From an uncultured Corynebacterium sp. (GTDB lineage Bacteria; Actinomycetota; Actinomycetes; Mycobacteriales; Mycobacteriaceae), in contig NZ_CALUCS010000022.1 of assembly GCF_943914615.1 (NCBI RefSeq), positions 1 through 30,040 of the forward strand: 30,040 nt of DNA. The letters run 5' to 3'. Positions 1 through 7,692 of the stretch are shown one piece after another (positions within the stretch are counted from its first letter, which is position 1; each line of letters begins with the position of its first letter). Both the position numbers and the translations under genes were made by a program. Under the pieces are notes generated by a model. That model did not search any database, was not told where the DNA came from, and saw only the letters and a program-made list of their open reading frames with translations.

Positions 1-1625
1 TTCCGGTGCTGATTAAGCCTTCCGCCGGCGGTGGGGGCAAGGGCATGCACTTGGTGGAAGAGCCCGAGAAGCTGGCCAGCGCGCTGGTTTCCGCCCGCCG
101 CGAGGCCGCCAGTTCCTTCGGCGACGACACGCTGTTCCTGGAGCACTTCGTGGACACACCCCGACACATCGAGGTGCAGATCGTCGCCGATTCCCACGGC
201 AACGTCATCCACCTGGGCGAGCGCGAATGTTCGTTGCAGCGCCGCCACCAGAAGGTTATTGAGGAGGCACCGTCGGCGCTGCTGGACGAAAAGACCCGGC
301 AGGAGATCGGCGAGGCCGCCTGCGATGCGGCCCGGGCCTGCGGTTACTGCGGCGCGGGCACCGTGGAGTTCATCGTTTCCGCCAAGCAGCCCGAGCGCTT
401 CTTCTTCATGGAGATGAACACCCGCCTGCAGGTCGAGCACCCCGTCACCGAAATGGTTACCGGCCGCGATCTGGTGGAGTGGCAGATCCGCGTGGCCCGC
501 GGTGAGGCCCTGCCGATCACGCAGGACGACGTGCAGCTCAACGGCCACTCGGTGGAGGCCCGCGTCTACGCCGAGGATGCCGCCGCCGGATTCCTACCCA
601 CCGGCGGGCTGATCACGGGTCTTTCCTGGCCGCGCGGGGAAGGGGTTCGTGTGGACGCCGGCGTGGTGGAAGGCCAAGAGGTCAGCTCCGACTACGACCC
701 CATGCTGGCGAAGATCATCACCCACGCCGATACGCGCGAAGCAGCCCTCGAGCGCCTGGACCAGGCGCTGTCCCACACCCGCATCGAGGGGCTTACCACC
801 AACATCGACTTCAACCGCTTCCTGGTCACCCGCCCGGAGGTCATTGCGGGAGACCTGCACACGGGCCTGCTGGACTCCATTGTGGAGGACTTCGAGCCTC
901 GCGAAATTCCCGCGGATACCTTCGCCGTCGCACTGCTACACCTGGCCGGGGCGCTGGCTGGCGGGGGCGAAGGGGCGTCCGAACCAAAGACATCCGCAAC
1001 CCCACTGGGCAGTGTATGGACCGCTCGCGACGGTTGGCGCGGCGCCGGGCATCGCGCCCCGCTGCGGCTGGTGCTGGCGGACCCGAGTGGCGTTACAGCG
1101 CCGGTGGAATCCCGCGCGGAGTACAACGACGGCATCTGGGAGGTGCAGCTCACTCCGCTGACCAGCGGTGACGACGAGGACGCGCCGGTGCAGACCGAGA
1201 CCAGGCGCATCCAGGTGGTCGCCAACCCGCAGGGTAGCGCCACCGAATGGCGGCTCTCCTTCGACAGCGGCCCGGCCGAAAAGTGGAGCGCCACTGCCAA
1301 CGGCAGCATCACCGGCCCGCACGGCACGCACGTAGTGGAGGTGTTCTCCGGCACTGCGAACGACGCGGAAGCCAGCTCGGAAGAGTCGCCGGACATTCTA
1401 AGCCCCATGCCCGGCACGGTCATCGCCGTGGAAGTCGCCGATGGCGACGAGGTCACCGAGGGCCAGCCCGTGATCGTCATCGAGGCCATGAAGATGGAGC
1501 ACACCCTCGAGGCCACCTGCGGCGGACGGGTCAAGATTAACGCCACCGTCGGGCAGAAGGTCGGCACCGGAGAAGTCCTGGCGGAGGTCATCGCCGCCGA
1601 CAGCTCCGATGGCGCCGGCAGCTAG
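1..1625 (+). CDS. accA: Acyl-CoA carboxylase alpha subunit (biotin carboxylase + biotin carrier), 5'-truncated by window
   Basis: This is the alpha chain of a biotin-dependent acyl-CoA carboxylase. It carboxylates biotin with ATP and bicarbonate and hands CO2 to a carboxyltransferase beta subunit, which is probably encoded upstream outside the window. The reading frame is open from the first base, and the first complete codon is at base 3. The visible part begins in the ATP-grasp domain (IKPSAGGGGKGM, the glycine-rich ATP loop) and continues with the biotin carboxylase signature EMNTRLQVEHPVTE. A linker/BT-like region follows, then a C-terminal biotinyl domain with the biotinylation motif AMKMEH; the target Lys codon is at 1491-1493. 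Roughly the first 150 residues expected of the family are missing because of the window edge. The neighbours (fadE, maoC, citE, scoAB) point to a methylcrotonyl-CoA-type carboxylase like M. tuberculosis AccA1. Substrate choice is inferred from context, not from residues. Confidence 0.93.
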   Translation, partial: PVLIKPSAGGGGKGMHLVEEPEKLASALVSARREAASSFGDDTLFLEHFVDTPRHIEVQIVADSHGNVIHLGERECSLQRRHQKVIEEAPSALLDEKTRQEIGEAACDAARACGYCGAGTVEFIVSAKQPERFFFMEMNTRLQVEHPVTEMVTGRDLVEWQIRVARGEALPITQDDVQLNGHSVEARVYAEDAAAGFLPTGGLITGLSWPRGEGVRVDAGVVEGQEVSSDYDPMLAKIITHADTREAALERLDQALSHTRIEGLTTNIDFNRFLVTRPEVIAGDLHTGLLDSIVEDFEPREIPADTFAVALLHLAGALAGGGEGASEPKTSATPLGSVWTARDGWRGAGHRAPLRLVLADPSGVTAPVESRAEYNDGIWEVQLTPLTSGDDEDAPVQTETRRIQVVANPQGSATEWRLSFDSGPAEKWSATANGSITGPHGTHVVEVFSGTANDAEASSEESPDILSPMPGTVIAVEVADGDEVTEGQPVIVIEAMKMEHTLEATCGGRVKINATVGQKVGTGEVLAEVIAADSSDGAGS

Positions 1626-1700
1626 AAACCTCACTTCACACGAATCTCCCTAACCCAGACACCCAACCCAAACACTCAACCTAGAAAGAGGACCGAAACC

Positions 1701-2870
1701 ATGAGCCAGAGCACCAAGAACCGCAACCCCTACCTCTCCGACGAGCTGCACGAGCTGCGCGACGCAGTGGAGGACTTCGCCAACCGCGTGGTCGACCCCG
1801 TCGCCGCCCAGCACGACCGCGACCACACCTTCCCCTACGACGTCGTCCGCCAAATGGGAGAAATGGGGCTGTTCGGCCTGCCGATCTCCGAGGAATACGG
1901 TGGCATGGGCGGCGACTACATGGCCCTCGGCGTGGCTCTGGAAGAGCTCGCCCGCGTAGACCAGTCCGTCGCCATCACCCTGGAGGCCGGAGTTTCCCTG
2001 GGAATCATGCCGATCTACCGCTTCGGCAGCGACAAGCAGAAGGAGACCTACCTGCCCAACCTGGTGGCGGGCAAGAACCTGGCGGGCTTCGGCCTGACCG
2101 AACCCGAAGCCGGATCGGACGCAGGTGGCACCAAGACCACCGCTAAGCTCGACGGCGGCGAGTGGGTCATCAACGGCTCCAAGCAGTTCATCACCAACTC
2201 CGGCACGGACATCACCTCCCTGGTCACCGCCACCGCCGTCACCGGCCAGCGGGAGAACGGGAAGAAGGAAATCTCCGCCATCATCGTGCCCAGCGGCACT
2301 CCTGGTTTTACTGCCGAGCCCTCGTACAACAAGGTCGGCTGGAACGCCTCCGACACCCACCCGCTGACCTTCGACAACGTCCGCGTGCCAGAGGAAAACC
2401 TCGTCGGCGAGCGCGGCCGCGGCTTCGCCTACTTCCTGTCCATCCTCGAGGAAGGCCGCATTGCTATCGCCGCGCTGGCCACGGGTGCCGCCCAGGGCTG
2501 CGTGGACGAGTGCGTGCGCTACGCCAAGGAGCGCACCAGCTTCGGCAAGCCGATCGCTGAGTACCAGGCCATCAGCTTCAAGATCGCCCGTATGGAGGCC
2601 CGCGCCTGGACCGCCCGTCAGGCCTGGTACGCAGCCGCGGCGAAGATGGCCGCGGGGGAGAACTTCAGCAAGGAAGCATCCATCGCCAAGATGGTCGCCT
2701 CCGAGGCGGCGATGGATAACGCCCGCGATGCCACGCAGATCCACGGCGGCTACGGATTCATGAACGAATACCGCGTTGCCCGCCACTACCGCGACTCCAA
2801 GATTCTCGAGATCGGCGAGGGCACCACCGAGGTGCAGCAAATGCTCATCGCCCGAGCCCTGGGCGTGTAA
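1701..2870 (+). CDS. fadE: Acyl-CoA dehydrogenase (FadE19-like)
   Basis: A 389-residue FAD-dependent acyl-CoA dehydrogenase of normal length, introducing the alpha,beta double bond in an acyl-CoA. The N-terminal helical domain is followed by the FAD/substrate signature GFGLTEPEAGSDAGG, a middle beta domain, and a C-terminal helical domain ending in IHGGYGFMNEYRVARHYRD and the GEGTTEVQ segment. Glu373 in GEGT sits where the catalytic base of MCAD/SCAD-type enzymes lies. Classical isovaleryl-CoA dehydrogenase has Ala there and uses a Glu elsewhere. In its neighbourhood it would be the isovaleryl- or 2-methyl-branched acyl-CoA step, but the active-site layout is of the short/branched-chain type, so the substrate is unresolved. 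The ATG is preceded by an AGAGG ribosome-binding site; the gap to the carboxylase gene is 75 bp, with no terminator seen. Confidence 0.93.
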   Translation: MSQSTKNRNPYLSDELHELRDAVEDFANRVVDPVAAQHDRDHTFPYDVVRQMGEMGLFGLPISEEYGGMGGDYMALGVALEELARVDQSVAITLEAGVSLGIMPIYRFGSDKQKETYLPNLVAGKNLAGFGLTEPEAGSDAGGTKTTAKLDGGEWVINGSKQFITNSGTDITSLVTATAVTGQRENGKKEISAIIVPSGTPGFTAEPSYNKVGWNASDTHPLTFDNVRVPEENLVGERGRGFAYFLSILEEGRIAIAALATGAAQGCVDECVRYAKERTSFGKPIAEYQAISFKIARMEARAWTARQAWYAAAAKMAAGENFSKEASIAKMVASEAAMDNARDATQIHGGYGFMNEYRVARHYRDSKILEIGEGTTEVQQMLIARALGV

Positions 2871-2954
2871 GGCACGTCCTGCGCAGCGCGGGGACGACAA
2901 GGCGTCAATAAAAAGCACCAGCAAGCAAGCGAAAAGTATAGGAGACCAGCGACA

Positions 2955-3455
2955 ATGAGCGCAGAGAAAGAAGTTGTGCAGCGCGGCCTGTGGTTCGAGG
3001 AGTTCACCGAGGGCGTGGTCTACCGGCACCAACCCGGGCGCACCGTCACCGAGGCGGATAACACCCTGTTTACCACCATGACCATGAACACTCAGCCGCT
3101 GCACATCGACGCGGCATGGGCTGCCACGCAGGATGGTTTCCGTGGTGAGCGGCTGGTGAACTCCATGTTCACCCTGTCCACGGTGGTGGGTTTGTCCGTC
3201 AGCCAGCTTTCCCTGGGCACCATTGTGGCCAACCTGGGATTCAGCGAGATTTCCTTCCCCGCGCCCATGTTCCACGGCGATACCTTGTACGCCGAAACGC
3301 GCTGCGTGGGTAAGCGACTGTCGAAGTCGCGCCCCGGGCAGGGCATCGTGGAGCTGGAGCACATCGGGCGCAACCAGGACGGCACCATCGTGTGCAAGGC
3401 CACGCGCAAGACGCTGATGCAGTGCGCGCCGGAAGGCTCGGGTGACGATGCCTAA
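2955..3455 (+). CDS. MaoC-family enoyl-CoA hydratase (itaconyl-/methylglutaconyl-CoA hydratase type)
   Basis: A 166-residue hot-dog-fold hydratase of the MaoC family. The motif TMNTQPLHID (residues 43-52) holds the family's catalytic pair position, Asn45 and His50, in the form I associate with the mesaconyl-CoA/Rv2499c-like subgroup rather than the D-x-N-P-x-H form of (R)-specific enoyl-CoA hydratases. Homologues beside a CitE-type lyase hydrate methyl-branched dicarboxylic enoyl-CoAs (3-methylglutaconyl-CoA to HMG-CoA, or itaconyl-CoA to citramalyl-CoA). The ATG is preceded by TAGGAGA with normal spacing. The end overlaps the next gene, so the two are probably translated together. Family assignment is sure; the substrate is inferred from the cluster. 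Confidence 0.88.
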   Translation: MSAEKEVVQRGLWFEEFTEGVVYRHQPGRTVTEADNTLFTTMTMNTQPLHIDAAWAATQDGFRGERLVNSMFTLSTVVGLSVSQLSLGTIVANLGFSEISFPAPMFHGDTLYAETRCVGKRLSKSRPGQGIVELEHIGRNQDGTIVCKATRKTLMQCAPEGSGDDA

Positions 3456-4344
3456 CACCGCATGGTCTAACACCGCATGGCTACCACAGGGGCCCGCGTT
3501 GCTGTTCGCCCCGGCCGACCGCCCCGAACGCTTCGCCAAGGCCGCTGACCGCTCCGACATGGTCATTCTCGACCTTGAGGACGGCTGCCGCGCCGAAAAT
3601 CGCGCCGAGGCCAGGAAGAACGTAATCCACGCGGACCTGGACCCGGAGCGCACCATCGTGCGCATTAACCCCATCGATTCGCCCGATTTCGCCGCGGATC
3701 TCGCCGCCGTCACGGACTCGCCGTTTAGGACCGTGATGGTACCGAAGGTGGAAAGCGCTCTTGTTCTTGGTGACGCCGATCCCAACCGACGTGCGCTTCC
3801 CGAAGACTTTCGCGCAGTTGCCCTGATCGAAACCCCCAGGGGCGTGGTGAAGCTCGCGGAGATCGCCGAGGACCCGCAGGTCGTGGCTCTGTTCTGGGGT
3901 GCCGAGGACCTCACTGCGGCACTTGGCGGGACGAGCTCCCGCTACGGCGCCGGGGAGGTGCCCACCCCCGGCGGCGGTCCGTCCGGCCACCCGGGAGGCT
4001 ACCGGGAGGTCCCGCGCCTGACCCGCGCAATGGTGCTGCTGCACGCGGCTACGGCAGGCATCGTGGCGCTGGATTCCATTCACGCCGACACGAAGGATAC
4101 GGAGGGCGCCAGCGCCGAGGCCATCGACGCAGCCGCCAGTGGTTTCGCCGCCACCGTTTCGATCCACCCCGGCCTGGTGCCCGTTATCCGCGAGGCCTAC
4201 GCGCCCACCGAGGAGCAAGCCAACTGGGCACGCCGGGTCATCGAAGGGGCGGCCGAGAACTCCGGGGCGTTTGCGCTGGACGGCCAGATGATCGATGCGC
4301 CCCTGCTGCGCCAGGCCGAAGTGATCGCCGCCAGGATTCGCTAG
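3448..4344 (+). CDS. citE: CitE-like beta-hydroxyacyl-CoA lyase (HMG-CoA / citramalyl-CoA lyase)
   Basis: A TIM-barrel HpcH/HpaI-CitE family lyase of about 298 residues. Visible motifs are LLFAPADRPERFAKA, the metal/CoA region ILDLEDG (Asp42, Glu44, Asp45), VRINPIDS with the conserved Arg, MVPKVESA, ALIETPRG and GAEDLTAALGG, ending in a DGQMIDAP segment typical of the stand-alone CitE group. It strongly resembles M. tuberculosis Rv2498c, described as a bifunctional lyase acting on (R)-HMG-CoA in leucine breakdown and on citramalyl-CoA in itaconate breakdown. The start is ambiguous: ATG 3448 overlaps the maoC stop by 8 bp and is chosen here, while GTG 3442 in the same frame is 5 nt from a GGAAGG site. 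The N-terminus contains a tandem 15-bp duplication that yields NTAW twice. Confidence 0.9.
   Translation: MPNTAWSNTAWLPQGPALLFAPADRPERFAKAADRSDMVILDLEDGCRAENRAEARKNVIHADLDPERTIVRINPIDSPDFAADLAAVTDSPFRTVMVPKVESALVLGDADPNRRALPEDFRAVALIETPRGVVKLAEIAEDPQVVALFWGAEDLTAALGGTSSRYGAGEVPTPGGGPSGHPGGYREVPRLTRAMVLLHAATAGIVALDSIHADTKDTEGASAEAIDAAASGFAATVSIHPGLVPVIREAYAPTEEQANWARRVIEGAAENSGAFALDGQMIDAPLLRQAEVIAARIR
3452..3481 (+). repeat. 15-bp tandem duplication at the maoC/citE junction
   Basis: Two adjacent 15-bp units, 3452-3466 and 3467-3481, are identical for their first 14 bases (CTAACACCGCATGG). The first copy supplies the maoC stop codon. Both copies are read in the citE frame as N-T-A-W plus one residue. 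The unit is a multiple of three, so the citE frame is kept. It looks like a local slippage or duplication event. Confidence 0.85.
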
Positions 4345-4429
4345 GCTCCTGAAATTCTTCCCCCTCTACCTACTCCACACTGCTTCAACTTCAACGCAAG
4401 ATTCCTTTCACACGAAAAGGTTGATAACC

Positions 4430-6124
4430 ATGACTACCCCGACCCGCAACGACCGCCCGATTGTTCTTTCCGACCCGGCGGATCTGGACCCCACCCTGTC
4501 ACACCAGGTTGGCCGCACTGACGTGGACCTGCTGGACGAAACGATCGGCCAGTGCCTAGCCCGAATCGTGGCTGAGTACCCGGACCACGACGCGGTCATC
4601 GACTTCTACGGTGATGTGCATCTGACGTATACGGAGTTCTACCGCAAGGTGCAGCGCCTAGCTTCCGGCCTGCACGCCGCCGGCTACCGCAAAGGCGACC
4701 GCATCGGCATCTGGGCACCAAACCGCTGGGAGTGGACCCTGGTGCAGTTCGCCACCGCCGAAATCGGCGCGATCCTGGTCTGCATCAACCCGTCCTATCG
4801 CCACAAGGAGCTGGTCTACGCCATGGGCCAGTCCGGCGTGAAGGGCTTGTTCTCCGCGGGGCGTTTCAAGGACTCGAACTACCGCGCGATGATCGACGCT
4901 GCGGAAAGCCAGTTCAGCCGCCACAACTACAAGGAAACGATCTTCTTCGGCTCCGAGCGTTGGGACGAGCTGGCCAACCACGCGATCCTGGACCTTAACC
5001 CGGTGCGCGAGCAGCTGCACCCGGACGATCCCATTAACATCCAGTACACCTCCGGCACCACCGGCATGGCCAAGGGCGCCACCCTGACCCACCGCAACAT
5101 CCTGAACAATGGCTACCTGGTGGGGGAGACCCTGCAGTACACCGACCAGGATAAGGTCGTTATCCCCGTTCCCTTCTTCCACTGCTTCGGCATGGTGATG
5201 GGCAACCTGGGTGCCATCACCCACGGTGCAACGACGATCATCGCTGGCCCGGTCTTCAACCCACAGTCGGTGCTAGAGGCCGTTGAGCACGGCAAGGCCA
5301 CCAGCCTGTTTGGCGTGCCGACGATGTTCATGGCAGAGCTCGACGAGATCGAACACGCCAAGGCCAAGGGCAAGACCTACGACCTGTCCAGCCTGCGCAC
5401 CGGCATCATGTCTGGCACCGCCTGCCCCACCCGCACGATGCGGCAGGTGATGGACATCATGAACATCAACGAGATCACCATCGCCTACGGCATGACGGAA
5501 ACCTCTCCGGTGAATCACCAGACGCTGGTGGACGATCCGATCGAGAAGCGCGTGGGTACGGTCGGCCGCCCCAACCCGCACATCGAAGTGAAGATCGTGG
5601 ACCCCGAGACCGGCGAAACTGTGAAGCGTGGCGAGCAGGGCGAAATCCTGATCCGTGGCTTCCTGGTGATGCAGGGGTACTGGGACATGCCCGGCAAGAC
5701 GGCGGATGCCATCGACGAGGACGGCTGGATGCACTCCGGCGACCTGGGAACGATGGACGAGGAAGGCTACGCACGCATCACCGGACGCGCGAAGGACATG
5801 GTGATCCGCGGTGGCGAGAACCTCTACCCGCGGGAAATCGAAGAGTTCCTCATGACTCACCCGGACATCTCCGACGTGCAGGTCGTGGGCGTGCCGGACG
5901 AGAAGTACGGCGAGGAACTGATGGCCTTCATCATCATGCGTGAGGACGCCGAACCGTTGGATCAAGCAGCAATTCGTGAGTTCTGTGCTGGCGACCTGAC
6001 CCGCCACAAGATCCCGAAGTACGTCGAGTGCGTGGACTCCTTCCCGATGACGCTTTCGGGCAAGGTCCGCAAGGTCGAGCTGCGCGAGCACGCGGTGGAG
6101 CTGCTCGGGATCTACCAGAAGTAA
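4430..6124 (+). CDS. fadD: Acyl-CoA synthetase (AMP-forming), FadD35-like
   Basis: A 564-residue ANL-superfamily ligase that activates a carboxylic acid with ATP and CoA. The P-loop-like motif YTSGTTGMAKGATLTHRN, the A5 motif YGMTETSP, the A7/A8 motifs HSGDLG and GRAKDMVIRGGENLYPREIEE, and the C-terminal TLSGKVRK carrying the catalytic Lys are all present, so the enzyme looks intact. ATG 4430 lies 9 nt after AAAAGG; the in-frame TTG 4421 is a weaker option. It sits between the lyase and the CoA-transferase genes, as FadD35 does in M. tuberculosis. It could load a branched or medium-chain acid into the pathway. Chain-length preference cannot be read from the sequence. Confidence 0.93.
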   Translation: MTTPTRNDRPIVLSDPADLDPTLSHQVGRTDVDLLDETIGQCLARIVAEYPDHDAVIDFYGDVHLTYTEFYRKVQRLASGLHAAGYRKGDRIGIWAPNRWEWTLVQFATAEIGAILVCINPSYRHKELVYAMGQSGVKGLFSAGRFKDSNYRAMIDAAESQFSRHNYKETIFFGSERWDELANHAILDLNPVREQLHPDDPINIQYTSGTTGMAKGATLTHRNILNNGYLVGETLQYTDQDKVVIPVPFFHCFGMVMGNLGAITHGATTIIAGPVFNPQSVLEAVEHGKATSLFGVPTMFMAELDEIEHAKAKGKTYDLSSLRTGIMSGTACPTRTMRQVMDIMNINEITIAYGMTETSPVNHQTLVDDPIEKRVGTVGRPNPHIEVKIVDPETGETVKRGEQGEILIRGFLVMQGYWDMPGKTADAIDEDGWMHSGDLGTMDEEGYARITGRAKDMVIRGGENLYPREIEEFLMTHPDISDVQVVGVPDEKYGEELMAFIIMREDAEPLDQAAIREFCAGDLTRHKIPKYVECVDSFPMTLSGKVRKVELREHAVELLGIYQK

Positions 6125-6172
6125 GCAACAGCCCAAACTGCTCATACTGACCCAAACAGAAAGGAAGCAACC

Positions 6173-6949
6173 GTGAGCACCACAGTGCCACATCATTCAA
6201 AACTGCGCACTGCCGCGGAGGCAATCGCTGACATTACAGACGGCGCCACCCTGGCCGTCGGCGGATTCGGGGTGTGCGGCATCCCGCAGGTCCTGCTCGA
6301 GGAACTCAGCCGCACGCAGGTCAAAGACCTGGAAGCGGTAAGTAACAACGCCGGCCTGGATGGCCGCGGCCTGGGGCTACTGCTGGCGAATCACCAGCTG
6401 CGCCGCATCGTGGCCAGCTACGTCGGCGAGAACAAGGAGTTCGCCCGTCAATACCTAGACGGCGAGCTCGAGGTAGAGCTCACCCCGCAGGGCACCCTGG
6501 CGGAGAGGCTGCGCGCCGGCGGTTCCGGCATCGGCGCCTTCTTCACCCGCACCGGCGTGGGCACGCTCGTCGCCGAGGGCGGCATGCCGTGGAAGTACGA
6601 CCAGGCGGACAAGACCAAGGTGGAGGTGGCCTCCCCGGCCAAGGAAACCCGCACCATCGACGGCGAGGACTATGTGCTGGAAACCGCCATCCGCGCCGAC
6701 TTTGGCCTGGTCCGCGCCTCCGTGGCCGACAAGGACGGCAACCTGCGCTTCGCCAAGACCGCCCGCAACTTCAACCCCCTGGCTGCCATGAGTGGCAAGA
6801 TTTGCATCGTGGAGGCCGAAAAGGTCGTGGAGGTCGGCGAACTCGACCCGGACGACATTCACCTGCCCGGCGTGTTCGTCCACCGAATCGTGGAACTTTC
6901 CCCGGAACAGGCAGCCGACAAGATGATTGAAAAGGAGACCGTGCGATGA
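6173..6949 (+). CDS. scoA: 3-oxoacid CoA-transferase subunit A
   Basis: The 258-residue alpha subunit of a family I CoA-transferase, which moves CoA from succinyl-CoA to acetoacetate (or another short acid). The glycine-rich GATLAVGGFGVCGIPQ near the N-terminus and GLVRASVADKDGNLRFAKTARNFNP in the second half are typical of the SCOT/PcaI alpha chain. The GTG start at 6173 follows AAGGAAG at good spacing. The stop overlaps the scoB start in an ATGA, the usual coupling for two subunits made in equal amounts. PcaI of the beta-ketoadipate route is a related alternative, but no aromatic-ring genes are present, so acetoacetate is favoured. Confidence 0.93.
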   Translation: MSTTVPHHSKLRTAAEAIADITDGATLAVGGFGVCGIPQVLLEELSRTQVKDLEAVSNNAGLDGRGLGLLLANHQLRRIVASYVGENKEFARQYLDGELEVELTPQGTLAERLRAGGSGIGAFFTRTGVGTLVAEGGMPWKYDQADKTKVEVASPAKETRTIDGEDYVLETAIRADFGLVRASVADKDGNLRFAKTARNFNPLAAMSGKICIVEAEKVVEVGELDPDDIHLPGVFVHRIVELSPEQAADKMIEKETVR

Positions 6950-7587
6950 CCGGCTGGACTAGGCAAGAAATGGCCGCCCGTGCCGCCCAGGAGCTCGAGG
7001 ACGGCCAGTACGTAAACCTCGGCATCGGCATGCCCACCCTGGTGCCGAACTATGTGCCGGAAGGCGTGACCGTTTCCCTGCAATCGGAAAACGGCATGCT
7101 GGGCATCGGCCCCTACCCGGAGGCGGGTCACGCCGACCCCGACCTCATTAACGCGGGCAAGGAGACGGTGACGGCACTGCCCGGCACCAGCTACTTCGAT
7201 TCCGCCTTAAGTTTCGGCATGATCCGCGCGGGCAAGATCGACATCGCCATCCTGGGCGCCATGGAAGTCAACGCCCGCGGTGACATCGCCAACTGGATGG
7301 TGCCCGGCAAGATGGTCAAGGGCATGGGCGGCGCCATGGATCTGGTCGTCGGCGCGCGCCGGGTGATCGTCCTCATGGATCACACCACCAAGACCGGGGA
7401 GCCGAAGCTCATCGAGGAGCTCACGCTACCGACTACGGGCCTCGGCGTGGTCGATCGGATCATCACTGACCTTGCGGTTTTCGATCGCGACGAAGGTGGG
7501 CTGACTTTGGTGGAGCTGGCACCTGGCGTCACCACAGAAGAGGTAGAAGAAAAGACCGCAGTGCCGTTTAGGACGGCGCTGGGGTAG
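6946..7587 (+). CDS. scoB: 3-oxoacid CoA-transferase subunit B
   Basis: The 213-residue beta subunit partnering scoA. The catalytic glutamate of family I CoA-transferases is visible as Glu48 in QSENGMLG, preceded by the glycine-rich NLGIGMPTLVPNY. Downstream, VKGMGGAMDLVVGARRVIVLMDHTTK is a conserved core segment. Length is normal for a split enzyme. The ATG overlaps the scoA stop (ATGA). With the thiolase that follows, the pair would turn acetoacetate from the CitE lyase into acetoacetyl-CoA and then acetyl-CoA; that flow is inference from gene order. Confidence 0.94.
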   Translation: MTGWTRQEMAARAAQELEDGQYVNLGIGMPTLVPNYVPEGVTVSLQSENGMLGIGPYPEAGHADPDLINAGKETVTALPGTSYFDSALSFGMIRAGKIDIAILGAMEVNARGDIANWMVPGKMVKGMGGAMDLVVGARRVIVLMDHTTKTGEPKLIEELTLPTTGLGVVDRIITDLAVFDRDEGGLTLVELAPGVTTEEVEEKTAVPFRTALG

Positions 7588-7616
7588 ACCCCCAATCGGC
7601 TTCGCTGGGCCATCGT

Positions 7617-7651
7617 TCGTGCCATACTTGAGGGCACGACGCAGGCTTTTT
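7617..7651 (+). terminator. Hairpin with trailing T-run between scoB and the thiolase gene
   Basis: A perfect 7-bp inverted repeat, TCGTGCC (7617-7623) and GGCACGA (7633-7639), has a 9-nt loop and is followed after 7 nt by TTTTT (7647-7651). This could end the scoB transcript or attenuate read-through into the thiolase gene. The gap between stem and T-run is longer than ideal, so termination strength is uncertain. Confidence 0.45.
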
Positions 7652-7692
7652 AAGCGATGACGCCACTAGTATCGAAAGTTAGGATTTTTCAG

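Noticed and set aside
1650..3914. A 754-codon open frame on the minus strand
   Set aside because: It overlaps fadE, maoC and citE completely, which have clear family motifs; its composition (Gly/Ala/Val/His/Arg) is that of an antisense shadow in high-G+C DNA.
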